Source: Guptibacillus hwajinpoensis
GTDB taxonomy: Bacteria > Bacillota > Bacilli > Bacillales > Guptibacillaceae
DNA: 64,000 bases
Assembly: GCF_029277305.1 (NCBI RefSeq)
Contig: NZ_CP119526.1
Reading direction: 5' to 3' (one strand)
Shown here: one piece after another, positions 34,950 to 43,227 of the stretch
Numbering within the stretch: position 1 is the stretch's first letter
Layout of the letters: every line of letters starts with the position of its first letter
Program-made: the position numbers and the translations under genes
Notes under the pieces: model-generated
What the model saw: the letters and a program-made list of their open reading frames with translations, nothing else
What the model was told of the DNA's origin: nothing
Databases searched by the model: none

Positions 34950-35337
34950 TCATACCACCTTATCTGTATTGTTATTCACCTCTCCAGAAGTAGTATTGAA
35001 GAAAATTCCCTCTATATTAAATAGAGATAAACATTCATTTGTAATACCTACAAATTCTATTCAATTTATCATCTCATTCTATTGAATTTAGTTATTTAAT
35101 TATAAATAAAGGGTCTTTCAAACTATCGGATTGGTGTTGATTTAGTATATTCCAGCTAATGTCCATTGCTTGTACAAATATTGGGAATTAGTTAAAAAAG
35201 GGAATTAAAGCTTCTTAATCACTCGATATTGTGCATATCATCTTAGTTTCGGGTTATTAATTCATTGAACTAATCCTAATATTTTAAGTATTAAACATTA
35301 AAAATAGTGACCAGATAAACCCCGGTCACTCTTAATC
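34950..35337. other. AT-rich intergenic region
   Basis: About 390 bases upstream of the beta-helix gene. It holds that gene's promoter region and the lipoprotein terminator at its right end; I see nothing else. Confidence 0.5.
35300..35331 (-). terminator. Terminator of the lipoprotein gene
   Basis: The stem AGTGACC/GGTCACT is followed leftward by ATTTTTAA. Confidence 0.8.
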
Positions 35338-35817
35338 TTATTTTTTCAGTTGTACATCATGCTCCTCCGCCAGCGATTTAACATCCTCCTGATACTCCCT
35401 CATCATTTTCCCGGCTTCATGTAACTTCGCATTAGCAGCATCCATCTCACCATAATCCTGGTGCTCAATGGCGCTCACCACACCGAGAAAAGCACTGTGC
35501 TGAAGATGAAGGGCATCGATGTAGTTCTCATGAATTTCCCGTAGTTCACTTGTCTCAATTTCAACTTTTTGCACGCGATCCATGTACCCTACATACTGGG
35601 GGATCACTTCTGTTGTTAGCGTTTGATAAGTTATGGAATCATCCTGATGATTTGGCCCGATTACGCTATCGTACAAATCAATAATCGCTGTCTCTTCTTG
35701 CACAAGCTCAGGCATCTCGTCATTCACGTAATGTAGAAGATCATCTTGAACAGGATCAGAACAACCGACAAGAGCAAGTAAAGCGAACAACGCTAACAAC
35801 AGCCATTTCTTCCTCAT
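35338..35817 (-). CDS. Hypothetical helical lipoprotein
   Basis: This is a 159-residue protein with a signal peptide ending in the lipobox LVGC (Cys19), so it is a predicted membrane-anchored lipoprotein. The mature part is Glu/Gln/His-rich and predicted helical, with several regularly spaced Tyr and His residues (about 40-150), like a small four-helix bundle. I recognise no family name. The palindrome at 35914-35933 lies about 100 bases upstream. Confidence 0.7.
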   Translation of the reverse strand: MRKKWLLLALFALLALVGCSDPVQDDLLHYVNDEMPELVQEETAIIDLYDSVIGPNHQDDSITYQTLTTEVIPQYVGYMDRVQKVEIETSELREIHENYIDALHLQHSAFLGVVSAIEHQDYGEMDAANAKLHEAGKMMREYQEDVKSLAEEHDVQLKK

Positions 35818-35913
35818 TAGAACACCCCCTGCTTACTTTATTAGAAGAAGAGGGAGTCCTATTACCAATCCGCTATAATAATTAATTTAAGAGGTTAAGA
35901 AGACGGAATGGTC

Positions 35914-35933
35914 TTAATCAAACGTTTAATTAA
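35914..35933. promoter_or_regulatory. AAACGTTT-centred palindrome, site b
   Basis: TTAATCAAAC joined to GTTTAATTAA lies between the cysQ stop codon and the lipoprotein start. Confidence 0.5.
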
Positions 35934-35941
35934 CATGAAAG

Positions 35942-36766
35942 CTACAGCTCAAACCCATCTTTCCGAACGATAAACCACGGGTTCAGCAAATCCTGCTTGT
36001 TATACGAAAGTGGTTTACGTGATTCAGGCTGGGTAACCGTTCCGCCTGCACAAGTTACAATCGCATGGCCCGCCGCTGTATCCCACTCCATTGTTGGCGC
36101 AAAGCGAGGATAAACGCTTGCTGTTCCTTCTGCTACAAGGCAAAGTTTAAGAGAGCTTCCTGCTGAAGTGATATCAATTTCGCCATACTTCTTTTTCACC
36201 TTACATAAATAGTCCTCTGTCTCTTTCGAAAGGTGCGATCGACTAGCAACTGCAGAAATTTTCTTTTCTTTACAATCTAGAGGTAACTTCCTAGCTACGG
36301 TTATAAATTCTTCGATTGATTCAAACTTCTTTTTAGTTGCTTCCTCTACTTTAAATGAACCTAATCCTTCCTTTGCCACATAAAGCGTATCGAGCACTGG
36401 CGCATAAATAACACCTATGACTGGTTTCCCATTATGGATGAGCGCAATATTAACCGTAAACTCTCCGTTTCGTTTAATAAATTCTTTCGTACCGTCTAAC
36501 GGATCAATCAGCCAGAAATACTCCCAATTTTTTCGATCCTCATACGTTAACTGCTTTCCTTCTTCACTTAGAATTGGAATATCTAATTGTAGAGCTTCGA
36601 GACCTTTCACTATCGTTTCGTGCGATAGTTGGTCTGCTAAGGTTAGAGGCGAGGCGTCTTGTTTGGTTTGAACGTGGAAATCTTCAGTTCGATAGATTTC
36701 CATAATGTTCGCTCCTGCTTCTAGAGCAATTGGGATAATTTCTTCTACTTTCATCTTTTCTAACAT
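35942..36766 (-). CDS. cysQ: 3'(2'),5'-bisphosphate nucleotidase
   Basis: The product is a 274-residue member of the inositol monophosphatase superfamily. The metal-binding motifs are LSEEG near 66-70, WLIDPLDGTKEF near 84-95 and the C-terminal TMEWDTAAGHAI near 224-235. CysQ removes the 3' phosphate from PAP and PAPS formed in sulfate assimilation. The length and the KEF ending of the second motif separate it from inositol phosphatases. Either of two in-frame ATGs (36766 or 36754) may be the start. No sulfate genes are adjacent. Confidence 0.85.
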   Translation of the reverse strand: MLEKMKVEEIIPIALEAGANIMEIYRTEDFHVQTKQDASPLTLADQLSHETIVKGLEALQLDIPILSEEGKQLTYEDRKNWEYFWLIDPLDGTKEFIKRNGEFTVNIALIHNGKPVIGVIYAPVLDTLYVAKEGLGSFKVEEATKKKFESIEEFITVARKLPLDCKEKKISAVASRSHLSKETEDYLCKVKKKYGEIDITSAGSSLKLCLVAEGTASVYPRFAPTMEWDTAAGHAIVTCAGGTVTQPESRKPLSYNKQDLLNPWFIVRKDGFEL

Positions 36767-36868
36767 AGAAACACACCCACCTTCACTTTAATTTTCAACA
36801 CAATTCTAGTATTACCCTATTCACCTGAAGATCGCTTGGTGTAGGTTGTCCTTTTAGCTTAAATAAAA

Positions 36869-36982
36869 AGGCTCTTTTCTAATAGATAGTTGTTTTCGAA
36901 TCAATCATTGAATAAAAAACCACACTTCGCAATTGGAGCGGAAATTAACTCGATATAGCAACAATGTCTACGAAAAGAGCCT
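36869..36982. mobile_element. Internally deleted MITE-like repeat
   Basis: Eleven-base terminal inverted repeats AGGCTCTTTTC (36869-36879) and GAAAAGAGCCT (36972-36982) enclose GTTGTTTTCG and TTGGAGCGGAAATTAAC. These are segments of a repeat common in Bacillus genomes. There is no coding capacity. Confidence 0.65.
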
Positions 36983-36983
36983 A

Positions 36984-37011
36984 TAAAAAAAGACCCCATT
37001 AACATGGGCCT
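36984..37011 (-). terminator. Possible terminator of the acyltransferase gene
   Basis: An imperfect stem AGACCCCAT/ATGGGCCT is followed leftward by a run of seven T. Confidence 0.6.
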
Positions 37012-37047
37012 TAATCTGTTGATTGATATTTCATTAAGTTACCGGCC

Positions 37048-38097
37048 TCAGTTCACACTTAATTCCTTCGTTTTCATCGTATAAGAATGAGAAACTGAAC
37101 CATTCTTATTTGCTTCCTTCACGGTAGATAACGACATGGCTTTATTAATAAAGACGGACGTTCCAAGAACGAGTGCGAAAACGAGAACAAAATATCCCTT
37201 GCTCCACATCTCCTCAGGAAGTACAGTCGAAAAGACAAACAGGACGAGAGGATAGATGAGATACACTCCGAACGTATTTCTTCCAATAGCTTCTAAAAAT
37301 AGATCTAGCAAAATGACTTTTTTAATCGATTCATACATCGCTAATAGTGAAATCGTTAGAATCGGAATGCTTAGCATGAACGTCCAACTTGAAGTTCCCA
37401 TTGCTTGACGGTCATAAATGATGAAACCAATTATCCCTATGAAGCTTGCAAACCCTGTCCAGTTAAGCTTCTTAGCAATGCATTGAACAAGTTCACTATG
37501 ATGTGCAAGAAAGGCTCCAAATACAAAGAAGAAAATCCACTTTACTAAGATGGCTTTCTGTCCGAGAATTTGTCCAATTACAGTAGCTGTGTCAGGTGAA
37601 TGTACGAAAAGAAAATACGCATTCACGACAAAAGAAATGACTAATAGAATGGACCAGCTCATTTTTGAGCGGATCAATTGTAGCAACGGAAAGATTAAAT
37701 AGAATTGAAGAGCAGCTGCAACAAGATAGAGATGAAAATAGGAGTTGCCCATTGCGAAATCAAGAACGTGTGTCTTCCAACCAGTAAATATCGATATTTC
37801 CATTACGATTTTTGTGATTGCAAGATATAGAATACTAATTCCTATAAACGGAAGAACGATCTTTACGAACCCTGATCGATAGAATCGTTTACGATCAGAT
37901 CCTACACTTCGCTCTAGCATCACAAACAGCATCCCACCTATGACGGCAAACATGGCAACGCCTGGAAGGTCGGCTGTAACTAATGGAGTCGTTACTGTCT
38001 CACTAAACAAGCTAGATACGTGAATAAGTAGTATTCCGATACAGGTTATCGCACTTAAGAAAAAGATCATCTTCATTTCTTGATTCGCTTTCTGCAT
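37048..38097 (-). CDS. Membrane acyltransferase (acyltransferase 3 family)
   Basis: The product has 349 residues and about ten membrane segments. The conserved histidine of the family lies in CIGILLIHVSS (about 19-29) and the late GRNTFGVYLIYPLVLF stretch (about 288-303) is also typical. Such proteins O-acylate surface polysaccharides or peptidoglycan using cytoplasmic acyl donors. The specific acceptor is unknown. It is monocistronic and divergent from the small-gene cassette to its right. Confidence 0.8.
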   Translation of the reverse strand: MQKANQEMKMIFFLSAITCIGILLIHVSSLFSETVTTPLVTADLPGVAMFAVIGGMLFVMLERSVGSDRKRFYRSGFVKIVLPFIGISILYLAITKIVMEISIFTGWKTHVLDFAMGNSYFHLYLVAAALQFYLIFPLLQLIRSKMSWSILLVISFVVNAYFLFVHSPDTATVIGQILGQKAILVKWIFFFVFGAFLAHHSELVQCIAKKLNWTGFASFIGIIGFIIYDRQAMGTSSWTFMLSIPILTISLLAMYESIKKVILLDLFLEAIGRNTFGVYLIYPLVLFVFSTVLPEEMWSKGYFVLVFALVLGTSVFINKAMSLSTVKEANKNGSVSHSYTMKTKELSVN

Positions 38098-38218
38098 GAG
38101 CTCACATCCTGTTCTGAGTTTGCTTTATATACTCATTATAAAGATGGAAAACGCATTATGGAGATACAATGGGTAATCTTTACAAAACATTAACAGGCGT
38201 GTCATGAAGCTTACATGA

Positions 38219-38240
38219 GTTAATCAAACGTTTAATTGAA
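38219..38240. promoter_or_regulatory. AAACGTTT-centred palindrome, site c
   Basis: GTTAATCAAAC joined to GTTTAATTGAA lies 122 bases upstream of the acyltransferase start and 136 bases before the DUF1659 gene. Confidence 0.5.
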
Positions 38241-38254
38241 TAGTCTACTTCAAG

Positions 38255-38288
38255 AAAAACCCTGGAGAAATGACTCTCCAGGGTTTTT
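38255..38288. terminator. Orphan bidirectional terminator between divergent genes
   Basis: CCCTGGAG/CTCCAGGG is flanked by A5 and T6 runs. No gene ends here on either strand; it may insulate the two promoters or end a small RNA. Confidence 0.65.
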
Positions 38289-38375
38289 TCAATTCACCAT
38301 TTCTAAATTATTTTTCATACCATGCCCCTTTTTCCATTTTCAAAACGATATATAGGGTGAAAGGAGGTGATCAAC

Positions 38376-38594
38376 ATGGCAACATCATCACTCATGAACA
38401 CGCAGCTTCGCTTGGTTCTAGAAACTGGCGTTGACGAGAATGGTAAGTCGATCTTCCGCAGCAAGAACTTTAACAACATCAAACCGTCCGCAACTCCAGA
38501 TGCTCTTTTCGCAGTAGCTCTTGCGCTAGCACCACTTCAGCAGCACAGCCTTTTCGCAGTTGAGCGTAACGATTCATCTGATTTACAAGCTTAA
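38376..38594 (+). CDS. DUF1659 family small protein
   Basis: This is a 72-residue soluble protein, the first of three tiny genes. The pattern TQLRLVLETGVDENGKSIFR, then KNFNNIKPSATPDALFAVA, is the DUF1659 signature. No catalytic residues are evident. I start at ATG 38376, six bases after the very strong AAAGGAGGTG; an in-frame GTG three codons earlier overlaps that site. The function is unknown. DUF1659, DUF2922 and YvrJ genes travel together in Bacillaceae, which suggests a shared structure or pathway. High-quality ribosome binding sites on all three suggest strong expression. Confidence 0.9.
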   Translation: MATSSLMNTQLRLVLETGVDENGKSIFRSKNFNNIKPSATPDALFAVALALAPLQQHSLFAVERNDSSDLQA

Positions 38595-38628
38595 AATCAC
38601 CAAACACTAAGAAAGGAGGTTAACCACA

Positions 38629-38847
38629 ATGGCCAAAACACTTGAACTTCAATTCGATACGCGTGACAACAAACCATTCTCGATCACGCTAAGCGATCCA
38701 GTTGAACCTGTTAATCCAGCCGCTATTGCAGCAGCAATGGACGCGATTATCGCTCAGAACTGCTTCACAACAAGCGGTGGTGATGTCACTGGAAAGAAAG
38801 GCGCACGAATCGTTGAACGTAACGAAAATGAGATCGTCATCAGCTAA
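38629..38847 (+). CDS. DUF2922 family small protein
   Basis: This is a 72-residue soluble protein that begins 34 bases after the DUF1659 gene, with AAAGGAGG ahead of the ATG. The DUF2922 pattern is visible: LELQFDTRDNKPFSITLSDP, then PAAIAAAMDAIIAQNCF and KGARIVERNENEIVIS. Size and layout resemble the DUF1659 protein, and the two may share a fold. No function is known. It is the middle gene of the cassette. Confidence 0.9.
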   Translation: MAKTLELQFDTRDNKPFSITLSDPVEPVNPAAIAAAMDAIIAQNCFTTSGGDVTGKKGARIVERNENEIVIS

Positions 38848-38918
38848 TGATTTTGAGGAAGGGCACTGTCCTTCCTCTTTCGTAAGTTCATAAATGAAAC
38901 GAACAAGGAGGGAAAACG

Positions 38919-39083
38919 ATGGAATCCTGGATGTCACTCATTAGCGATGTTGGCTTTCCGATTGTGGTGACGCTCTACCTTTTACACCGCATCGAACAGA
39001 AACTAGACACGCTGAATGATACCATTCTGCAGCTACCAGATCAGTTGAACTCGCAACGTTCCGATGCTCTAAAACAAACATAG
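38919..39083 (+). CDS. yvrJ: YvrJ family small membrane protein
   Basis: This is a 54-residue frame with AAGGAGGG six bases before the ATG. One hydrophobic segment (about 8-23, LISDVGFPIVVTLYLL) is followed by a short charged helix (HRIEQKLDTLNDTI). This layout is typical of YvrJ proteins and superficially like small holin-type proteins (BhlA/UviB). It is the third gene of the cassette and the last before the long structured non-coding stretch. A nine-base-pair hairpin (39093-39118) follows but has no T run, so transcripts may continue rightward. Confidence 0.85.
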   Translation: MESWMSLISDVGFPIVVTLYLLHRIEQKLDTLNDTILQLPDQLNSQRSDALKQT

Positions 39084-39137
39084 ATAGGAAACGGAGGTTC
39101 ATCACGCAGTGAACCTCCCCCATACATACTTCTTCAG

Positions 39138-39843
39138 CTATACATGCTTGCACCTACAACTTCATATCGAACAACGGCTTCCACCTCTTTTTAAATTGAG
39201 AGTCTGTGAGGTTTCTTTAAATGCGCCGTTATTCAGAACGTGGAAGGCCTACCACACGTTTCAAAACTAAACTTGTCAGGTGAGCTGAAGCCGATGCAGA
39301 AAATTCAGCGTTCTCAAATGATCACAGTTCCCGGTTTCTGTGTTGAGAAGCTATGGCGAGAACGGCCCTAACGGTTCGGTAAGGTAACCAGGCGTACTAC
39401 GGTACGGGTAGCAGCGCGCAGATCACGCACATTGGACTGGTTTGATGTGTAGAAAGCGCACTGTTGAAGAAATTCAAGCGTTCAAATCGGGTGATACGGT
39501 GGAAACCTAAGACGGTCTCAGTATACTTCAGTATGAAAGAACGGCTACTTTTACAGCGCTGATGCTTCTTATCAGCGCTGTAAAGGAAGTCATTCTCTGT
39601 CCAATGTTTCCTATCGAATCTAGTGCCTTCAGTGATTTGAGGAGCACCTAAGCTTTGAAAGGTTTATCTATTTAAGGCGGGATGCATGATCTCTTAAAGG
39701 AAAGACAGTAACTAGAGAAAAGTTAAGAGACAAGCGATAGCAACTTGGTAAGGAAGATGGTGGAAGCGGATCAGAGTTTGACGTTGGTTTATCAGAATAC
39801 ATACTGAAGTGGTACCTCAGAAGTCAATTTCAAGCACGCCTAG
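39138..39843 (+). ncRNA. Candidate large structured non-coding RNA (about 706 nt)
   Basis: No credible protein frame exists here, yet complementary segments occur throughout. The ends pair: 39138-39150 with 39831-39843 (10 of 13 positions), then 39159-39163 with 39820-39824. Internal helices include 39173-39178/39225-39230 enclosing 39183-39187/39208-39212, then 39284-39289/39304-39309 and 39311-39317/39343-39349 with an inner CACAG/CTGTG. CGTAC-TACG-GTACG at 39393-39406 has a UNCG loop, and TTGAA-GAAA-TTCAA at 39464-39477 a GNRA loop. A 16-bp hairpin spans 39548-39563/39571-39586, and another pair is 39690-39697/39723-39730. Base composition is richer in G+C than other spacers. It follows the DUF1659-DUF2922-YvrJ genes on the presumed same transcript. 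I cannot match it to OLE, ROOL, GOLLD or an intron by eye. Confidence 0.6.
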
Positions 39844-39873
39844 TTATTTTGTTTCATAAGCTGTTTTGATGAA

Positions 39874-40449
39874 ATGAATAAGCAAGTGAGAAAAGTGAAG
39901 GAATGGTCAAAGCAGCGTTTCTGGAATGAGAGACGCGCCTATCAACCAGTAACTGCATATACGGTAACTCAACCCGTCATAGTTGAAGGTCAAAATCTAA
40001 CAGATGGCTCCTATCCACCGCTAAATTACCAACCACAAGGAGAGCCCTACCCTATTATTTAAGTTCCAATTGCATCGTTCGATAAAGTTGGAGCGAAAGT
40101 GAAATGGAATTCTGATACTCAAACGTTAAACGTAGAAGCTGGGGATTATAATAAATTGAAACAAGATTATGATTTACTACAAAAAGGTGCAAGAGCGTTA
40201 TATAAATCTTATGAGTATGAAACAAGGGGTCGTAACCCTACTAAATGGCGCTATTATGGGGACGGAGTATTTGAAGGTTTTCCATACACTAGTCGTCCTA
40301 AAGGATTTACAATTGGGAATTACTACAGTGTAAGGGAAGATGCAACGGCAGGTACAACCTACTATTTCATTACAAATGATTTTGGTGAAGAAGTAATGTA
40401 TTCTCTTTCTAATCAAGAAAAACTTATGATAACTAGTCAATATACGTAA
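39874..40449 (+). pseudogene. Copper amine oxidase N-terminal-like stalk protein, interrupted by an in-frame stop
   Basis: Two open segments in the same frame (39874-40059 and 40063-40449) are separated by a single TAA at 40060. Joined, they read through the stalk-domain pattern: PVIVEGQNLTDGSYPPLNYQ, then the stop, then VPIASFDKVGAKVKWNSDTQ and TLNVEAGDY. A C-terminal domain of about 100 residues follows. The product lacks a signal peptide at the visible start, unlike typical members. Either the gene is inactivated, or the stop is a sequencing error or suppressed. It lies 30 bases after the candidate RNA. Confidence 0.7.
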
Positions 40450-40473
40450 ACGGTTATTTGTATGGAAAATTTA

Positions 40474-40515
40474 GAAGGCAGTCGTTAATCACGTGTTTGA
40501 TTAACGACTGCCTTC
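40474..40515 (+). terminator. Strong terminator after the stalk-domain pseudogene
   Basis: An 18-base-pair perfect stem (40474-40491 with 40498-40515) and T-containing tail. It is the first strong terminator after the small-gene cassette, so a transcript from 38.3 kb could end here. Confidence 0.85.
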
Positions 40516-40676
40516 ATTGTTATAGAGTGGCTCAATAGTCGCTATACCAACACATCCCCATTCTATCTAGTCTCTTCCATCATTTCTCACCTATTTTACT
40601 AGCTACTACAATCATCTAGTAATCTATTGAATAAACTAGTAATGCCTTACAACTATAGGAGGTGTTACCAATTACT

Positions 40677-41777
40677 ATGAATTACTTGCCAGACAGAATA
40701 ATCATTGGATTTATACCCGGCGTTTCACGTAAACGTGCGTTAGAAATTATTGCTCATGTTGGTGGTCTTACACTTATAGACGAAATCCCAGTGCTCAATG
40801 TCTACACTGTTTCAGTTGACCCTCTTCTCCTAAACATTAAAATGACGATTCTCTCTAACTTCTCAGGAGTTCAATATGTAGAGTATGATGGTATCCTAGC
40901 TACTCAATTGACACCTAACGACCCTCTATTCCCTCAGCAGTGGGGACTATTAAAGATCAACTCTGTAAGGGGTTGGAACGTTACGCGTGGCTCAACGCTA
41001 GTCAACATAGCGATTCTAGATACTGGCATTCAAACGAGTCACCCCGATTTAGTGGACAAGATTGTACTAAATCAAAACTTTTCAACCTCTTCATCCGTTC
41101 AAGACTTGAATGGTCACGGTACACACGTAGCAGGAATTGCCGTAGCTACAACGAAAAATGACCTTGGCGTTGCAGGACTAGGAATTAACCCTAGAATTAT
41201 GAATATAAAAGTATTAGACGACACCGGAAGCGGATCGTTTAGTGACGTAGCGCAAGGAGTTGTTTTTGCGACTGATAATGGAGCAAAGGTCATTAACATG
41301 AGTCTTGGAGGTACTATGTTTAGCACGACGATGCAAAATGCTGTGCAGTACGCGAAAGATAATGGCGTACTACTTGCTGCGGCGGCTGGAAATAATAATT
41401 CCAACGACCTTTTCTATCCGGCCGCATATGCACAGTGCATTAGCGTAGCAGCATTGAATCGAGACGATACGAAGGCTTCTTTCTCAAATCACGGCTCTTC
41501 TTGGGTTGATGTCGCCGCTCCTGGGGTCGATATTCTATCAACACTTCCTACCTATGCGAATTCAACAGGTCAAACCAATTACGGTTCGTTATCAGGTACA
41601 TCAATGGCAACTCCATTTATTAGTGGCCTAGCAGCGCTAATGCTTTCTCTAGATTCGAACGTTAACAACGTTATCAACGCTATTGAGACAACAACTGTAC
41701 CGTTAAATGGGACAGGTTCTCTTTACGAAAGAGGGCGAATCAATACGTATGCTGCATTGTTGAAAATCAAAGGATAA
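40677..41777 (+). CDS. Subtilisin-like serine protease (S8), copy 1, without signal peptide
   Basis: The product has 366 residues. An N-terminal propeptide-like domain (about 1-75, IIIGFIPGVSRKRALEII) precedes the S8 catalytic domain. Asp lies in ILDTGIQTSHPD, His in GHGTHVAGI and Ser in GTSMATPF; AAAAGNNN holds the oxyanion Asn. No signal peptide is present, so it is intracellular, released by lysis, or spore-associated. ATG 40677 lies 14 bases after AGGAGG; a GTG within that site would overlap it. The upstream 55 bases are nearly identical to those of the copy at 48857, including CTATTGAATAAACTAGTAAT, so the regulation was duplicated too. Confidence 0.88.
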   Translation: MNYLPDRIIIGFIPGVSRKRALEIIAHVGGLTLIDEIPVLNVYTVSVDPLLLNIKMTILSNFSGVQYVEYDGILATQLTPNDPLFPQQWGLLKINSVRGWNVTRGSTLVNIAILDTGIQTSHPDLVDKIVLNQNFSTSSSVQDLNGHGTHVAGIAVATTKNDLGVAGLGINPRIMNIKVLDDTGSGSFSDVAQGVVFATDNGAKVINMSLGGTMFSTTMQNAVQYAKDNGVLLAAAAGNNNSNDLFYPAAYAQCISVAALNRDDTKASFSNHGSSWVDVAAPGVDILSTLPTYANSTGQTNYGSLSGTSMATPFISGLAALMLSLDSNVNNVINAIETTTVPLNGTGSLYERGRINTYAALLKIKG

Positions 41778-41790
41778 ATTTATCCACGCT

Positions 41791-41820
41791 AAAACAGGCT
41801 CCACTCGTGAGCCTGTTTTT
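41791..41820 (+). terminator. Terminator of subtilase copy 1
   Basis: The stem AAAACAGGCTC/GAGCCTGTTTT ends in a T run. Confidence 0.9.
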
Positions 41821-41839
41821 TTCGTGTTCTTTACTTACT

Positions 41840-41873
41840 CTAACAGTAGATCATAAGAGTCGTCCCCGAATTC
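41840..41873 (+). repeat. Dispersed repeat R2, copy 1
   Basis: CTAACAGTAGATCATAAG then AGTCGTCCCCGAATTC; close to copy 2 at 43319. It lies between a terminator and the LysM/GH18 stop codon. Confidence 0.7.
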
Positions 41874-41876
41874 TGC

Positions 41877-43139
41877 TCATTTCAAAACCCGAATATTCTT
41901 CTTCACATACGCCCAATTCTGTGGAAAAAGAAAACGTAACCGCCAATAAGTACTTCCAAGTAAATTATAAGCTTCTAGTTGTTTGTATTTCGCTGTCATA
42001 CTTTTGATGTCTTCAAACCAAACGACATGACCTTGATTCACAAGATTATAACTGTAGTTTGGAGCCTGCGCTATCGAATTGTATTGAATTGGAATCCAAC
42101 CATTCAGCGCACGATTCTGAGCATTTAGACTTGAAAGCATTTCGGCATCTGCTAGACGGGGAACCGTCCAATCATACCCATAAAGGCTCATCGCCATCAT
42201 GATCTTCCTTCTGTCGATCTGACCGGTCGCATACATCAACACCTGTTCAATCCACCAAACAGGTGCAATCGGATCAGGTGGTCCAATCGCATAGCCATAG
42301 TCAATTGTCATGATGGATACAATATCCACTACTTCGCCAGTTGCTTTGTAATCAAGAAATCCAACCAATCGATTCGTTGGCATGTCACTGCTTTTCGCAT
42401 GTGCATTAAGTTGGAGAACCAGGTTACCAAGGCCCTGCTTTAATTCCTTTAAGAATGCTGTAAAATCATTTCTTCTCTCAGGAGGAACAAACTCAAAATC
42501 AATGCTAACACCTGCATAACCCTTTTCCTTTACTTTTACAACAAGATTTTGTACCAACCTCTTTCGTTTTGTCTCATCCTTAAGAACCGCATCGGCTAAT
42601 GTAGAGCTGAACATTTGCACGTCGTAGTTACTGATGACGAGCAGCGGCTTAATATTCAACGCTTTCGTTCTTTGTAGGATCAGATCATCATCTATCGTAA
42701 GAAGGTCCCCTTCAGAATTAAAGGAATAGGTGAATATCGCTAAATACGTAATCGAATCTGCGAGATCAGTAATGGTTTCTAGGTAAGATGCACCCGATAA
42801 CGCATCAAAAAAGACGAGCGTTTGCATAGAATACTTCTGCGCAGTAGGAATACGGATTCTGAGTCCAATCGGAAGTGTATTTGGATCTACAGTTGGATTG
42901 GCTGTCATCATATCTTGAATTGTAGTCTGAAATTGTTGAGATAGCTTCCAATACGTATCCCCTGGCTTAATCTGATAATACCGTTCAGGCAGTGCCTGAT
43001 CTGGAATATATAAATTCAATCCGGGAACGAGTCGATCAGAAACAAGACCGTTCACAGCCTTCAACGTCGCTATCGGTACACCATAAGCAATTGAAATGCC
43101 CCATAGGTTATCACCCAGCATCACTGTATGGATCGCCAT
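41877..43139 (-). CDS. LysM/GH18 spore-type glycoside hydrolase (YaaH/SleL-like)
   Basis: The product has 420 residues. Two LysM domains at the N-terminus (about 2-46 and 52-98) bind peptidoglycan. A GH18 barrel follows (about 105-420), with catalytic glutamate in GVSIDFEFVPPE (the DxxDxDxE region is reduced to SIDFEF). The arrangement matches YaaH, YdhD and SleL, which act as N-acetylglucosaminidases on spore cortex. No signal peptide is present, as usual for proteins made in the mother cell. Its own terminator lies at 41.8 kb only if shared; none clear was seen right after the stop. Confidence 0.88.
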   Translation of the reverse strand: MAIHTVMLGDNLWGISIAYGVPIATLKAVNGLVSDRLVPGLNLYIPDQALPERYYQIKPGDTYWKLSQQFQTTIQDMMTANPTVDPNTLPIGLRIRIPTAQKYSMQTLVFFDALSGASYLETITDLADSITYLAIFTYSFNSEGDLLTIDDDLILQRTKALNIKPLLVISNYDVQMFSSTLADAVLKDETKRKRLVQNLVVKVKEKGYAGVSIDFEFVPPERRNDFTAFLKELKQGLGNLVLQLNAHAKSSDMPTNRLVGFLDYKATGEVVDIVSIMTIDYGYAIGPPDPIAPVWWIEQVLMYATGQIDRRKIMMAMSLYGYDWTVPRLADAEMLSSLNAQNRALNGWIPIQYNSIAQAPNYSYNLVNQGHVVWFEDIKSMTAKYKQLEAYNLLGSTYWRLRFLFPQNWAYVKKNIRVLK

Positions 43140-43227
43140 TGAATCCCTCCGTTGCTCAAAAGCTATTAATAATAGTCTATTTTGTAAGAAGGATCTTAAG
43201 AATCACTGCAACTGAATTAGCGAAAAA

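Noticed and set aside
39138..39843. Group I or II intron, or RNase P, as explanation for the structured region
   Set aside because: I could not find a domain V-like hairpin, group I core segments, an intron-encoded protein or the conserved RNase P motifs. The call stays unassigned.
39138..39843. Direct assignment to OLE, ROOL, GOLLD or HEARO
   Set aside because: Size is compatible, but the neighbouring genes differ and I cannot confirm any family motif without a covariance-model search.
40474..40515. GTTAATCA...TGATTAAC at 40.48 kb as another member of the AAACGTTT palindrome group
   Set aside because: The centre is CGTGT, and the sequence is part of an 18-bp terminator stem, which explains its symmetry.
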